Positions 46,826 through 57,892 of a stretch of DNA of 64,000 nt are shown in pieces. This stretch comes from Entomobacter blattae (GTDB lineage: Bacteria > Pseudomonadota > Alphaproteobacteria > Acetobacterales > Acetobacteraceae). Position 1 is the stretch's first letter; every line of letters starts with the position of its first letter. The notes under the pieces are model-generated. The model did not search any database. It was not told the origin of the DNA and saw nothing but the letters and a program-made list of their open reading frames with translations. A program made the translations under genes and the position numbers. The DNA is taken from the NCBI RefSeq assembly GCF_014672835.1, contig NZ_CP060244.1:447001-511000 (forward strand), written 5' to 3'.

Positions 46826-49624
46826 TTAAGCTGGAATAACTTCCATTTCATAGCATTCGACCACGTCGCCTTCCCGAATATCGTTATACCCAGTAAAGGA
46901 TAAACCACACTCATAGCCACGATTGACTTCCCGAACATCATCCTTAAAGCGCTTAAGCTGGCTAAGTTCACCCTCATGAATGACCACATTATCCCTCAAG
47001 AGACGAACCCCACACCCACGCTTTACAACACCCTCGGTAACGAAACACCCGGCAACCTTACCAATTTTGCTAATTTCAAACACCTTGCGTATTTCTGCAT
47101 AACCAAGGAATTTCTCCCTATGTTTAGGGGCGACCTTTCCTTTGATAAGCTGCTCAATATCATCTGCGACTTGGTAAATCACAGAGTAATAACGTATATC
47201 AACCCCTTCTGCATCAGCGAGCTCCCTCGCCTGGCTGGTTGCCCGCACGTTAAAGGCTATGATAATCGAATCTGAAGCCTTGGCCAGCTGCACATCACTT
47301 TCTGTAATTTGACCAACAGCGGAATTCACAACCCGCAATTTTACTTCTGCATGTTCCAACTTCAAAACCGTTGCCTGAATGGCCTCTGCAGAACCCTGAA
47401 CATCAGCCTTAATCAGAACGACGACTTCTTTTTGTTCGCCAGCTTGAATACGCGCAAACATCTGATCCATTGTACCACGAGCAGCTGTTTGCTGAGCCGC
47501 TAGCTTTTCTTTTTTCTTGCGTTGGCGGAATTCAGAAATCTCACGAGCGCGGGTTTCATTTTCCACAACCACAAAAGGTTCCCCAGCAGAAGGAACGCCG
47601 GTAATCCCAAGCAGCTCAACCGGAACGGAAGGCCCAGCAAGCTTCTGCTGGCGGCCTTTATCATCCAGCATAGCCCTAACACGACCCCATTCTGTACCAG
47701 CCACAACAATTTCGCCTTGGTGTAAAGTGCCTTTTTGAACCAGAACCGTCGCAACAGGTCCACGCCCCCTATCCAAACGGCTTTCAATAACGGTTCCTTC
47801 TGCAACGCGGTTAGGGTTGGCTTTAAGATCGAGAATTTCAGCCTGAAGAAGAATGGCCTCCTCTAATTCTTTTAAGCCTACACGTTTTTTGGCAGAAATT
47901 TCTACGTCCTGTGTATCTCCCCCCATAGCTTCCACCACAATCTCGTAATTCAGAAGCTCTTGACGAACACGATCTGGCTTCGCATCAGGCTTGTCACATT
48001 TATTAATCGCAACAATAATAGGGGCATTAGCGGCCTTGGCATGCTTAATGGCCTCTACAGTCTGAGGCATAACCCCATCATCGGCCGCAACCACCAACAC
48101 CACAATATCTGTTACCGAAGCCCCCCTGATGCGCATGGAGGTAAAAGCTTCGTGACCGGGTGTATCAAGGAAGGTAATCTTTTCCCCATTTTCCATTGTC
48201 ACCTGGTAAGCCCCAATATGTTGGGTTATTCCACCAGCTTCCCCTGCTACAACATCGGTTGTCCGCAAGGCATCCAAAAGTGAGGTTTTTCCATGGTCAA
48301 CATGGCCCATAATGGTAATGACAGGAGGGCGTTTCTTGAGCTGATCAGGGGTATCTTCAATCCCCTCAATCCCGATTTCCACGTCACTCTCAGCCACCCG
48401 ACGAACCCGATGGCCAAATTCTTCTACCACGAGCTCTGCAGTATCGGCATCAATAATTTGTGGCCCTGTCGCCATGACCCCCATCTTCATAAGGGCTTTA
48501 ATAACCTCACCCTGGCGAGCAGCCATACGGTTAGCCAACTCTTGAACAGTAATTGTCTCAGGTAAAACCACCTCACGAACCACACGAACCTGATCGGAGC
48601 GTAACCTTTCCAGCTCAGCCTGGCGACGCTCACGCTCCCTTTGCCTGCGAACCGAGGCCAGAGAACGCGTCTTGTCATCATCTCCATCAATAGCAGCCTG
48701 CACATCTATACGACCCAGGCGTTTCCCCTCACCACTCCGGCGTGAGCCATTGGATTTTTTTGCGGGTGCACCACCAGCCTTGCGCAAAGAACCCCGGCCT
48801 TCTTCATCAAAGTCCTGGTTCTTTGGAGCCTTCATCCGTAAAGTCTCTGCATGAGCACGTACCTTGGTCGAAGCACTTTCTCCCCCATCATTCTCCATGG
48901 GTTGGGATTTGCTCCTAGCTTTGACAGCATTCTTATCGGCCTGGATTACTGAAGGAGTGGCAGGCATGATGGCCCGTTCTGCTAACGGCCTTAACCTTTT
49001 TGGCCGAGGAGCTAACGTTATTTCACCCAGCTTTGCGCCTTCATCATTTTCAGAGAACTGGCTCTCTTCACCAGGCTGGGCAGAACTTTCTCCCTCATCA
49101 GTAGATAAGTCTTTACTGACGCCCTCAGACATTTTTTCTGAGAGATCTTTCTTTTCAGAAACAGCTTTGGCGGCAATTGACGGAGAAGTTTCTTCTTCAA
49201 CAGAAGAAGCAGAAGAAAAAACCTCCTCTTTAGAGAGGGCAGACTGCTCTTTTTCTCGTTTTCTTTCTTCTTCCGCAGCGGACAGAATAGAGATCTTCTC
49301 CTGCTCCAGGCGCTCTTCTGCACGCTTTTGCGCCTCTTTCTGCTCTTCAAGCACGCGTTGACGTGTCGCAAGCTCTTCAGCTGTCAGGGCTCTGGCCTTT
49401 CCATTGTTTTTTGAAAGCGCCGATAACCTTCTTCCCCCCGCTGCTGCAGGGGGAACACTCCGTTTTTTTCTAACCTCTACCTGTACAACCTTCGACCGCC
49501 CGTGGCTAAAGCTCTGCCTTACAGAACCAGCATCTACCGTATGGCCCGCTTCCCTTCCCTCGAGAGTTGTTGGGCGTAAAGACAAACGCCCCTTAGCTTT
49601 TTCTTGGTCTTTACTTTCACTCAT
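46826..49624 (-). CDS. infB: Translation initiation factor IF-2
   Basis: IF-2 delivers initiator tRNA to the ribosome. The first 330 or so residues are a long low-complexity region rich in Glu/Lys/Ser. An IF-2 N2-type domain ([20 protein letters not shown]) comes next, and the G domain begins near residue 432 with [16 protein letters not shown] and [14 protein letters not shown] follow. The EF-Tu-like domain 2 and the C-terminal fMet-tRNA domain are complete. 932 residues is within the family range. rbfA follows 33 bp later. Confidence 0.97.
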   Translation of the reverse strand: MSESKDQEKAKGRLSLRPTTLEGREAGHTVDAGSVRQSFSHGRSKVVQVEVRKKRSVPPAAAGGRRLSALSKNNGKARALTAEELATRQRVLEEQKEAQKRAEERLEQEKISILSAAEEERKREKEQSALSKEEVFSSASSVEEETSPSIAAKAVSEKKDLSEKMSEGVSKDLSTDEGESSAQPGEESQFSENDEGAKLGEITLAPRPKRLRPLAERAIMPATPSVIQADKNAVKARSKSQPMENDGGESASTKVRAHAETLRMKAPKNQDFDEEGRGSLRKAGGAPAKKSNGSRRSGEGKRLGRIDVQAAIDGDDDKTRSLASVRRQRERERRQAELERLRSDQVRVVREVVLPETITVQELANRMAARQGEVIKALMKMGVMATGPQIIDADTAELVVEEFGHRVRRVAESDVEIGIEGIEDTPDQLKKRPPVITIMGHVDHGKTSLLDALRTTDVVAGEAGGITQHIGAYQVTMENGEKITFLDTPGHEAFTSMRIRGASVTDIVVLVVAADDGVMPQTVEAIKHAKAANAPIIVAINKCDKPDAKPDRVRQELLNYEIVVEAMGGDTQDVEISAKKRVGLKELEEAILLQAEILDLKANPNRVAEGTVIESRLDRGRGPVATVLVQKGTLHQGEIVVAGTEWGRVRAMLDDKGRQQKLAGPSVPVELLGITGVPSAGEPFVVVENETRAREISEFRQRKKKEKLAAQQTAARGTMDQMFARIQAGEQKEVVVLIKADVQGSAEAIQATVLKLEHAEVKLRVVNSAVGQITESDVQLAKASDSIIIAFNVRATSQARELADAEGVDIRYYSVIYQVADDIEQLIKGKVAPKHREKFLGYAEIRKVFEISKIGKVAGCFVTEGVVKRGCGVRLLRDNVVIHEGELSQLKRFKDDVREVNRGYECGLSFTGYNDIREGDVVECYEMEVIPA

Positions 49625-49675
49625 ATTCTCTGCCTGTTCTCATCCTGGTGGGAGGCCCTTCTTTTACCAAGAAAA

Positions 49676-50290
49676 CTAGCCAACCAGCCCAATATAGCGT
49701 TCCACCTCACCTTGGAGTTGATCTGCCAAGGTACCCTTCAAAATTGCTGCGTGCACAGCATGCTCTCGCCCAAATATTTTTCCTATTTCCACAGCGGGTA
49801 TGACGGCTACAACCTTAATTTCTGAATGCCCTGAAAGCACCCTGTTACGCTCTGCTGCACTACCATCGCTGGCCTGTATAACCAGGTTTGCCCGCCCTTG
49901 AACTACCCACTCCCGAACTTTTGTAAATCCACTGACTGCCTGGCCTGATTTACGGGCCAAACCAATTTTTTCCAGAATTCTTCCCAAAAAGCCTTTTTTT
50001 AAAATCTCTTCCAAATTTTCTGGCAGAACAACCCTACGCTTTGCTACCCTATCAAACGCTTTTTGTTTAAGGGCAGTATGCAATATTTCTCGCGTGGGAT
50101 TCAACCAAAAACCTCTTCCTGGCAACTTTCTGCTAAAATCAGGAACCACTACCCCTTCAGGGGAGATGACGAACCGTAACATCTGCTCTGGTGGCAGAAT
50201 GTCTTTTGTAACAATACAACGGCGCTCAGACTTTTTCTCTCGTTGCTGCGTTAAAGACATAAGCTTTTCTGCTGTTAGGTCAAGACCCAT
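49676..50290 (-). CDS. YlxR (DUF448)-L7Ae-like RNA-binding protein
   Basis: The N-terminal half is a YlxR domain with RRCIVTKDILPPEQMLRFVI and GRGFWLNPTREILHTA. The C-terminal half (about 110-200) looks like a ribosomal L7Ae-type fold (IGLARKSGQAVSGFTKVREW; LVIQASDGSAAERN). This fusion is common in Alphaproteobacteria, always between nusA and infB. AGGAACC precedes the ATG. It probably binds RNA or RNase P; exact function is not known here. Confidence 0.9.
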   Translation of the reverse strand: MGLDLTAEKLMSLTQQREKKSERRCIVTKDILPPEQMLRFVISPEGVVVPDFSRKLPGRGFWLNPTREILHTALKQKAFDRVAKRRVVLPENLEEILKKGFLGRILEKIGLARKSGQAVSGFTKVREWVVQGRANLVIQASDGSAAERNRVLSGHSEIKVVAVIPAVEIGKIFGREHAVHAAILKGTLADQLQGEVERYIGLVG

Positions 50291-50341
50291 TCTGGTTCCT
50301 GTTTTCTTTTTTACTGATAATATTGATAAATCCCTATTTTT

Positions 50342-51856
50342 TTATGACGTCCCCTCTTCTGACTCAAACCAGCTGGCACGGGCTGCCATAATAATCTCAT
50401 TGGCAATTTCTTGGGAAAATGCCTCTTCCCCCACAATTTCCAGCAATTCATCGCTGGCCAAATCACCAAGATCATCAAGGGTTTTAACCCCCTTCCCTCC
50501 TAATGTTACAAGCATTTGCGCCGTAAAATGCTCAATAGCGGCCACCTCATCAGTAACACCCAAGGCTTTGCGTTTATCATCGAGCTCTTCTTCCTTTTTA
50601 ACAAGGAAGGCCTCGGCCCGTTGCACCAGTTCACCCGCCAGGGTTTCATCAAACCCTTCAATTTCTGCGAGCTCTTCTGGAGGAGAAAAGGCTAATTCCT
50701 CAATTGTATAGAACCCCTCTGTTACCAGAAGCCCTGCGATAACATCATCGACATCCAAGCTTTCAACAAAGAGTTTTGTCCTTCGCATGAACTCTTCCTG
50801 GCGACGCTCAGATTCTTCAACTTCTGTTAAAATATCAATATCCCAGCGAGTAAGCTGGCTTGCCAGACGCACATTCTGCCCCCGCCGCCCAATCGCTAAG
50901 CTGAGCTGCTCATCAGGAACAACCACTTCAACCCGGCCAGCCTCTTCGTCCATAACAACCTTACTCACCTCTGCCGGAGCCAGGGCATTCACCACAAAAG
51001 TGGCAGGATTCGCATTCCATGGCACGATATCGATTTTCTCCCCTTGAAGTTCCTGCACAACGGCCTGCACACGTGTACCTTTTACCCCAACACATGCCCC
51101 GACAGGGTCAATAGAAGAATCTTTGGAGGTCACAGCCATTTTGGCACGAGACCCTGGATCCCGCGCAACAGCCTTAATTTCGATAATTCCGTCGTAAATC
51201 TCTGGCACTTCCTGGGCAAAAAGCTTTGCTAAAAAGGCTGGATGAGTGCGGGAGAGAAAAATTTGTGGTCCACGGGACTCATTGCGCACATCATAAATAT
51301 AAGCCCTTACACGATCGGAGTTGCGAAAACTCTCACGAGGGATAAGCTCATCTCGACGAAGTAATGCTTCTGCACTCCCAATCTCAACCATCAGGTTCCC
51401 GTATTCCGTGCGTTTGACAGTTCCGTTCACCACTTCGCCGACCCGATCTTTAAAATCTTCATATTGTTTCTTGCGCTCGTACTCCCTAACGCGTTGAACA
51501 ATAACCTGTTTTGCTGTTTGAGCAGCGATTCGTCCAAAATCAATTGGGGGCAGAGGGTCTACCAAATATTCCCCAACTTCAATTTCAGGTTGAAATTTGC
51601 GAGCAATGGCCACAGGTATCTGCGTATCTTCGTTTTCAGCATGCTCTACCACCTGGGTCCATCGAGAAAGGCGAACCTCGCCTGTTTTGCGGTCTATATT
51701 GGCCCGAATATCCTTTTCGTGGCCATATTTTGCCCGCCCCGCTTTTTGAATGGCTTGCTCCATGGCTTCAAGAACTTCTTCTCGGTCAATGGATTTTTCC
51801 CTTGCGACTGCTTCAGCAACAAAAAGGAGCTCCGGACGAACAACAGACGTATCCAT
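50342..51856 (-). CDS. nusA: Transcription elongation/termination factor NusA
   Basis: NusA binds RNA polymerase and controls pausing, termination and antitermination. The N-terminal domain (LLFVAEAVAREKSIDREEVL), S1 region (VNGTVKRTEYGNLMVEIGSA), two KH domains (VGVKGTRVQAVVQELQGEKI; AIGRRGQNVRLASQLTRWDI) and C-terminal HhH repeats are all visible. I start at ATG 51856, which has GAGAGG well placed, not the GTG four codons earlier. It sits between rimP and ylxR. Confidence 0.96.
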   Translation of the reverse strand: MDTSVVRPELLFVAEAVAREKSIDREEVLEAMEQAIQKAGRAKYGHEKDIRANIDRKTGEVRLSRWTQVVEHAENEDTQIPVAIARKFQPEIEVGEYLVDPLPPIDFGRIAAQTAKQVIVQRVREYERKKQYEDFKDRVGEVVNGTVKRTEYGNLMVEIGSAEALLRRDELIPRESFRNSDRVRAYIYDVRNESRGPQIFLSRTHPAFLAKLFAQEVPEIYDGIIEIKAVARDPGSRAKMAVTSKDSSIDPVGACVGVKGTRVQAVVQELQGEKIDIVPWNANPATFVVNALAPAEVSKVVMDEEAGRVEVVVPDEQLSLAIGRRGQNVRLASQLTRWDIDILTEVEESERRQEEFMRRTKLFVESLDVDDVIAGLLVTEGFYTIEELAFSPPEELAEIEGFDETLAGELVQRAEAFLVKKEEELDDKRKALGVTDEVAAIEHFTAQMLVTLGGKGVKTLDDLGDLASDELLEIVGEEAFSQEIANEIIMAARASWFESEEGTS

Positions 51857-51907
51857 AATACCTCTCACTTAACAAATGACAGCCTATTTACAACAAGTAA
51901 GGCTGAT

Positions 51908-52453
51908 TTAGTTTTTCTTGACCCCAACCATTCGTGACGACGCTTCTATTAAATCATCCGTTAGCACCAAACGTGCCTTACGGAGGTTTGGAAATAAAAA
52001 GGAAACAGTCTCTCCATTGTCAAGGCGCAAACTGACCTGCTGATCCTCTACTGAATAAATATAACCCCTAAACCGTTTACGCCCTTCTATTGGCAATTCC
52101 AACTCCACCTTGGCAATATGGCCAGCAAAACGCTGCCAATCCTTCAGGCGCACCAAAGGACGGTCTATTCCCGCAGAAGAAACCTCCAGATTCCAAGCTC
52201 CTGGAAGGGGGTCTTCGACATCCATAACAGCCCCTACAGCATGGCTAATAGCCTCACAATCCTCTATAGAAATCAGGGACCCATCGGCTTTATCCGCCAT
52301 AATCTGAATGGTGGGCACTTCTTTCCCCAAGACAGAGACTCGTACCAGTTCGTACCCCATATCTTCCAAAGTGGGAGCAACAAGATTTGCAATATCTCTT
52401 TCTAGGCCAGTCTGGCTAATCAAACTCTTACTCACAATAAAAAAGGTGACCAT
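51908..52453 (-). CDS. rimP: Ribosome maturation factor RimP
   Basis: RimP is needed for 30S assembly. After a short N-terminal extension the family core reads [20 protein letters not shown], with [20 protein letters not shown] and [19 protein letters not shown] in order. I start at ATG 52453; a GTG at 52474 is also in frame. It is the first gene of the rimP-nusA-ylxR-infB-rbfA operon. Confidence 0.93.
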   Translation of the reverse strand: MVTFFIVSKSLISQTGLERDIANLVAPTLEDMGYELVRVSVLGKEVPTIQIMADKADGSLISIEDCEAISHAVGAVMDVEDPLPGAWNLEVSSAGIDRPLVRLKDWQRFAGHIAKVELELPIEGRKRFRGYIYSVEDQQVSLRLDNGETVSFLFPNLRKARLVLTDDLIEASSRMVGVKKN

Positions 52454-52612
52454 TTGGCCACCCCCCAACAACACGGAAAGTAAATTTTGGTTAGTGTAGT
52501 CTATTTCATCCTAATTTACAATATATTTGCAATCTATTCTGGGGTATGACCTATAAAAACTCTTAAAGAATCCAAAAACCCCAGAATAAAGTCGAACAAA
52601 AGCTAAGATAGA

Positions 52613-53032
52613 CTAATTATTTTTAAACAAAAGTCTATCAAGAGAAATGGAACAACGAGGATAAATAAAGAACATAAGAAAACCACCTGCAATGGCAACA
52701 TTCTTCCAGAAATGCTCCATGGCATCGAGATGGGGCATCATTTCTGTCATTGTCCAGTATTGATGGCCTGTCACCGCTGTGACCACAGAGTAAAGCGTAA
52801 AGAGCAGCGCTAACCAACGGGTGCAAAGACCAAGAACAAAAACTGTCCCTAAGCCTAGCTCAATAACAATGGCAGCGACAGCTGCAATTGCTGGCATAGG
52901 AAGATGAAGGGACTCCATATACCCTGTTGTACCAGCAATACCAAATACGGCAAGCTTTATATAACCAAAATAGACGTATAACCATCCAAGCATTAGCCGC
53001 GCCAATGCCTTTAAAACGTCAGAATCTCCCAT
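52613..53032 (-). CDS. DoxX-family membrane protein
   Basis: The 139-residue inner-membrane protein has four hydrophobic segments and the DoxX-type start RLMLGWLYVYFGYIKLAVFG, a middle helix VIELGLGTVFVLGLCTRWLA and KNVAIAGGFLMFFIYPR. DoxX-like proteins are linked to redox or quinone-related functions, but the exact role is not clear. GGGAGAG is before the ATG. It is transcribed alone, between rimP and acnA. Confidence 0.85.
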   Translation of the reverse strand: MGDSDVLKALARLMLGWLYVYFGYIKLAVFGIAGTTGYMESLHLPMPAIAAVAAIVIELGLGTVFVLGLCTRWLALLFTLYSVVTAVTGHQYWTMTEMMPHLDAMEHFWKNVAIAGGFLMFFIYPRCSISLDRLLFKNN

Positions 53033-53280
53033 TAATTCTCTCCCTCAATATATCTTTAAACAGAAACTGAACGGGCTTAAACCCAAAAACAAATGCTCAA
53101 CTCTCAAAGTCTGAGTATTTTGACGTCTTGAATTTATTTACTTTATAGTCAGTCGTATAGAGCACCTTTCTCTTATTATTTGTTTTATTCATTTTTTTGA
53201 CATGAAAGACACAGTTTTAGAAAAACTACAAACGCTATTTTTCCATTTCCTCTTCCATAACACTTTTTCGTTCAATAATT

Positions 53281-55977
53281 TTAGGCCTTCTCCCGCGCCA
53301 TCTCCCTAAGAATCGCCGATAAAATTCCGCCCTGCCGATAATACCCAACCTCGTCTACAGTATCGACCCGGCTAAGAACCGAAACTGTTTTTTTGCTTCC
53401 ATCGTCATAGGTTATGGTAACCGACAACTCCTGACGCGGCTTTAACTGTTCTGGTATATCAATATCAAACAGCTCTTTACCGGTGAGCCCCAATGTTTCT
53501 GCTGTCATCCCATCTTTAAACGTTAATGGCAAAACCCCCATACCCACCAAATTAGAACGGTGGATACGCTCAAAACTTACGGCAATAACGGCCTTAACCC
53601 CCAATAGAGCCACCCCTTTGGCAGCCCAATCGCGAGAAGACCCCATTCCATATTCTCGTCCACCAATCACCACTAGCGGGATTGCCTCTTTTTTATATTC
53701 CATCGCCACATCATAAATAGGCGCAACCCTCCCATCGGGATAATGGCAGGTAATTCCTCCTTCACGGTCTGCTACCATACGGTTACGAATACGAATATTG
53801 GCAAAGGTCCCCCGCATCATAACCTCATGATTCCCTCGACGAGATCCGTAAGAGTTAAAATCCTTCTCTTGCACATGGTGGTTTTGAAGGTAAATCCCAG
53901 CTGGAGAAGACTTTTTTATGGAACCTGCGGGTGAGATATGATCTGTTGTAATATTATCACCCAAAAGAGCAAGAATACGGGCCTGTCGAATAGAATTCTG
54001 AGGAGAGGGCTCAAAGGTAATCCCAGTAAAATAAGGAGGATTACGCACATAAGTTGAGTGATCATCCCATGGATAGGTTTCTGACCCCTGAGCCACTTTG
54101 AGAGATTGCCACTCACGCGTGCCCTCAAATATACGACTGTAACGATTCACAAATTGCTCACGCGTGATGGCCTTAGCCATTAACTCTTCTATTTCCTGGC
54201 GGCGAGGCCATAAATCCTTAAGATAAATGGCTTTTCCTTGGGAATTATAGCCTAGTGGTACACGGGTAATATCATCTGTCATGGTGCCAAGAAGGGCATA
54301 AGCTACCACCAAAGGCGGACTTGCCAAATAATTCGCCCTAACATTTGGAGAAATCCGTCCTTCAAAATTACGGTTCCCCGAAAGAACAGAGACACCAACA
54401 AGGTTATGGCTTTCTATGGCATTTATCACGGGTTGGGGTAAAGGTCCGGAATTGCCAATACAGGTTGTACACCCATAGCCCACCACTTCAAAACCCAATG
54501 CATCGAGGTCATTTTGTACCCCAGCCACCTGCAAATAATCACTCACAACCTGCGAGCCGGGCGCAAAAGAAGTTTTAACCCACGGCTTTGGTTTAAGCCC
54601 CAAGGCACGAGCCTTTTTGGCCACCAGACCCGCAGCCAATAACACTGCAGGGTTAGACGTATTCGTGCAAGAGGTAATGGCTGCTATGACAATAGCCCCA
54701 TGTTTTAAGGCATAATTTGCCCCTTCTACCGGTACTTCTTTGCCTTGCTCAGCCCCGAGGATATGATAGTCTTTCTCCAAGACCTTCTTAAAGGATATAG
54801 CAGCCTGACTAAGACCAACCCTATCCTGTGGCCTACGAGGGCCTGCAAGTGATGGTTCAATACTTCCTAGATCAAGCTCGACCACATCAGTAAAAACAGG
54901 ATCTGGGGTCTCTGTATTTCGAAACATCCCTTGCGCCTGTAAATAGGCTTTTGTTAAGGCGATGCGGTGGGTATAACGACCTGTTTGGTAAAAATAGTCC
55001 AGCGTTAGGGCATCAATGGGGAAAAAACCACAGGTTGCCCCATATTCGGGAGCCATATTGGCAATGGTTGCCCTATCCGGCACGGGCAAATGATCAAGGG
55101 CTGAGCCAAAAAATTCAACAAATTTTCCAACAACACCTTTTTTTCTTAAAATTTCTGTCACCGTTAGAACAAGGTCTGTTGCCGTAACCCCTTCCTGTAA
55201 CTGACCTGTCAGCTTAACGCCAATCACATCGGGAATAAGCATGGCGATCGGTTGACCCAACATGGCCGCTTCAGCTTCAATACCCCCAACGCCCCAACCC
55301 AAAACCCCCACCCCATTCACCATGGTGGTGTGGCTATCCGTTCCAAATAAGGTATCAGGATAAGCATATGTTTTCTGGGCACTTTCTGCCACCCATACAG
55401 CCTGCGTCAGATACTCCAAATTCACCTGATGGCAGATCCCCATACCCGGTGGAACAACCCTAAAATTCTGAAAGGCCTCTTGCCCCCAGCGCAAAAAAGC
55501 ATAACGTTCTGCGTTACGTTCAAACTCAAGGGCAACATTCTTCTGGAGGGAATCAGAGCTTGCAGAATAATCAACAATCACAGAGTGATCGACGACCAAA
55601 TCAACAGGCACCAAGGGGTTTACTTTCTGGGGGTCGCCTTTTAAATGTTTTATCCCATCACGCATGGCAGCCAAATCAACCACCGCGGGCACACCTGTAA
55701 AATCCTGCATCAGAATACGAGCGGGCCTGAAGGGAACTTCCTGATCACTATGGGCTTGCTTTTGCCAGTCTGCCAAGGCTTGGGCATGCTCAACAGTATA
55801 GATTTTTCCATCCTCATACCTTAGGATATTTTCCAACAAGACTTTGAGGCTAATCGGTAACCGATTTATATCGCCTAAATGCCGTTGGGCTTCCTGTAAA
55901 GAGAAATAATGGTATGGTTTTCCATCTACTTCCAAAACCTGACAGGTTTCCAGCTTATCCCGACCCACAGATTGCAT
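53281..55977 (-). CDS. acnA: Aconitate hydratase A
   Basis: Aconitase isomerises citrate and isocitrate via a [4Fe-4S] cluster. The 898-residue protein contains the cluster cysteines in ITSCTNTSNP and GCTTCIGNSGPLP, GTDSHTTMVNGVGVLGWGVG, and the swivel domain ending with GREYGMGSSRDWAAKGVALLGV. It is of normal length. GGGGAG lies before the ATG. It is transcribed away from ccmA across 274 bp. Together with sucAB-lpd it shows that at least part of the TCA cycle is retained. Confidence 0.97.
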   Translation of the reverse strand: MQSVGRDKLETCQVLEVDGKPYHYFSLQEAQRHLGDINRLPISLKVLLENILRYEDGKIYTVEHAQALADWQKQAHSDQEVPFRPARILMQDFTGVPAVVDLAAMRDGIKHLKGDPQKVNPLVPVDLVVDHSVIVDYSASSDSLQKNVALEFERNAERYAFLRWGQEAFQNFRVVPPGMGICHQVNLEYLTQAVWVAESAQKTYAYPDTLFGTDSHTTMVNGVGVLGWGVGGIEAEAAMLGQPIAMLIPDVIGVKLTGQLQEGVTATDLVLTVTEILRKKGVVGKFVEFFGSALDHLPVPDRATIANMAPEYGATCGFFPIDALTLDYFYQTGRYTHRIALTKAYLQAQGMFRNTETPDPVFTDVVELDLGSIEPSLAGPRRPQDRVGLSQAAISFKKVLEKDYHILGAEQGKEVPVEGANYALKHGAIVIAAITSCTNTSNPAVLLAAGLVAKKARALGLKPKPWVKTSFAPGSQVVSDYLQVAGVQNDLDALGFEVVGYGCTTCIGNSGPLPQPVINAIESHNLVGVSVLSGNRNFEGRISPNVRANYLASPPLVVAYALLGTMTDDITRVPLGYNSQGKAIYLKDLWPRRQEIEELMAKAITREQFVNRYSRIFEGTREWQSLKVAQGSETYPWDDHSTYVRNPPYFTGITFEPSPQNSIRQARILALLGDNITTDHISPAGSIKKSSPAGIYLQNHHVQEKDFNSYGSRRGNHEVMMRGTFANIRIRNRMVADREGGITCHYPDGRVAPIYDVAMEYKKEAIPLVVIGGREYGMGSSRDWAAKGVALLGVKAVIAVSFERIHRSNLVGMGVLPLTFKDGMTAETLGLTGKELFDIDIPEQLKPRQELSVTITYDDGSKKTVSVLSRVDTVDEVGYYRQGGILSAILREMAREKA

Positions 55978-56251
55978 TAGTATGCTCCCCTTAAGATTTC
56001 ATTTTTATATTTGGCATGCGCCTAGCAAAAACGCAAAGACCCTATACAAGACCTTGCTTGCCGATTACTCTCCTTATGCCACGACTTTGTTTCTGGCCAA
56101 ACCTGTTTTTTTGTCTCTATTTTTTTACAAACTTTTCAACCTCATACTGGTGGAAGATCATCTTTTCCTTTTTGTTTTCTTTTGTTTTTCGAGAAAATAG
56201 AGTACCTTAAAAAGGGTCTTCTACACCCTTTAACTTAAACACCCTTTATTT

Positions 56252-56932
56252 ATGACTGCTTTTCCTCGCCCAAAAATATTGCATACTGCGACATTAAAAG
56301 TTGAACAGGTTACTCTATTCCGCAACAACACTCCCCTTCTCCACAATCTTTCTTTCCAGCTTTCAGCGGGGAGTATCCTCTATATTACGGGCCGAAACGG
56401 AATTGGAAAATCTACTCTTTTACGGGCTATCGCAGGGTTTATTTTACCCCAAACGGGTTCTATTAGCATTGATGGAACCGTAAGAGCAGCCAACCCTTTT
56501 CTTTACACCAGCCAACTGAGTTATCTCGGCCATCTGGACAGCCTTAAAAAGGCCTTAACCCCTACGGAAAATTTTCTTCCCTTTTGCCCAGATCGCCCCA
56601 CTATTTTAAATGCCCTAGAACAGCTGAATGTACACAATCTGGCAGATATCCCCATTCATCTTTTATCCTCGGGCCAAAAACGGCGTGTCGCCCTTTGCCG
56701 GCTTTTGCTAGTGCCCAAAAGCCTGTGGCTTCTCGATGAACCCAATGTTGGGCTTGATACCAGTACCGCAAGCCTTTTGGGTAAGATGATAGAGCAGCAC
56801 CAACAGCAAGGGGGTATAACCATTGTAACCAGCCATACCCCCTTGCCTTTTAAAAACACCCAAACCCTGGAACTGGCACCCTACACCCTTCATACTCCTC
56901 CCCTTTCGCATTTTTCTGATTTTTTGTCATGA
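56252..56932 (+). CDS. ccmA: Heme exporter ATPase CcmA
   Basis: CcmA is the ATPase of the CcmABCD complex that delivers heme for c-type cytochrome maturation. The 226-residue ABC protein has Walker A GRNGIGKST, the signature LSSGQKRRVALCRLLL and Walker B LWLLDEPNVGLD. No strong ribosome site precedes the ATG. Its end overlaps the start of ccmB by ATGA. ccmC and ccmD do not follow, though they usually do. Confidence 0.93.
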   Translation: MTAFPRPKILHTATLKVEQVTLFRNNTPLLHNLSFQLSAGSILYITGRNGIGKSTLLRAIAGFILPQTGSISIDGTVRAANPFLYTSQLSYLGHLDSLKKALTPTENFLPFCPDRPTILNALEQLNVHNLADIPIHLLSSGQKRRVALCRLLLVPKSLWLLDEPNVGLDTSTASLLGKMIEQHQQQGGITIVTSHTPLPFKNTQTLELAPYTLHTPPLSHFSDFLS

Positions 56933-57603
56933 CCCTCCCTCAATTCATCTTCTCTCTTTTACAGCGAGATAGACGCCTTACCTGGCAACAAGGGACCGAT
57001 ACATTAGCGGGCATCCTGTTTTTTATTATTGCAATCACTCTCTTTCCGTTGGCTTTAGGGCCCTCCCCAACCCTCCTCCACAGAATCGCTCCTGGAATTT
57101 TATGGGTTTGTGCCTTATTGGCCAGTTTATTCCCCCTTGAGAAAATCTTCACCTCAGATTATGAGGATGGCACGCTTGAACAGCTCTTATTGCTAGGTTA
57201 CTCCCCAGCCCTTATTGCTGCTGTAAAAATGCTCTCACATTGGCTGCTAACAGGAGTACCCCTTCTTATTATAGCTGTACCCTTGGGGATCATGCTCTCC
57301 ATAGACCTTTCAGCCTTACCCATCCTTTTAACGGGCCTGGGCGTGGGAACCATTTGCCTCTCCCTCTTGGGTGGTACAATTGCCAGCCTTACCTTAGGAG
57401 CAAGAAAAAGTAGCCTGCTTTTGCCTTTATTGGTTCTTCCACTGGCAATTCCTGTTCTTATTTTTGGCGCATCGGCCTTAGATGCCGCCCAAAATCACTT
57501 GCCTTACACTGCCCAACTGGAATTGCTAGCCGCCTTGCTGGCACTTATGCTCCCTTTATGCCCTTTAGCAGCGGGAGCCGGGTTAGCTGCAGCATTGGAA
57601 TAA
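56929..57603 (+). CDS. ccmB: Heme exporter permease CcmB
   Basis: CcmB is the membrane partner of CcmA. It is 224 residues with about six membrane helices and shows the typical family features: LFFIIAITLFPLALGPSPTL near the start, DYEDGTLEQLLLLGYSPAL, and LLLPLLVLPLAIPVLIFGAS. It overlaps ccmA by four bases. After it come 289 bp with no gene and then a convergent CopC-like gene, so the operon is only ccmAB here. Confidence 0.93.
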   Translation: MTLPQFIFSLLQRDRRLTWQQGTDTLAGILFFIIAITLFPLALGPSPTLLHRIAPGILWVCALLASLFPLEKIFTSDYEDGTLEQLLLLGYSPALIAAVKMLSHWLLTGVPLLIIAVPLGIMLSIDLSALPILLTGLGVGTICLSLLGGTIASLTLGARKSSLLLPLLVLPLAIPVLIFGASALDAAQNHLPYTAQLELLAALLALMLPLCPLAAGAGLAAALE

Positions 57604-57892
57604 CATTCTCTCCTTTTCGCTCTAACGCGCACACCCCACCAGCTAGAAAGCCTGCTAAGTAAACGCGAGGGCTCCTAAAAAAGAACCTTCCCCAACCCTC
57701 CTCCAGGGCCCCTCAATCCTTCTTTCTCCTGATCTATTTTGGCTGGTAAAGCCTATTTTTCCCGCCGGACGGAAACATCTAACAAAGACATGCGATCCTT
57801 ATGGCGTTCCCAATACCCCCGCACGTATCATCTCTAAAATTCATCTCTAAAATAAACAAAGGCGAAAACAGTCGTTTCAAACATCCCTACTA

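Noticed and set aside
48864-49361. Plus-strand frame of 165 codons within infB
   Set aside because: It is the shadow of the Glu/Ser-rich N-terminal region of IF-2, not a gene.
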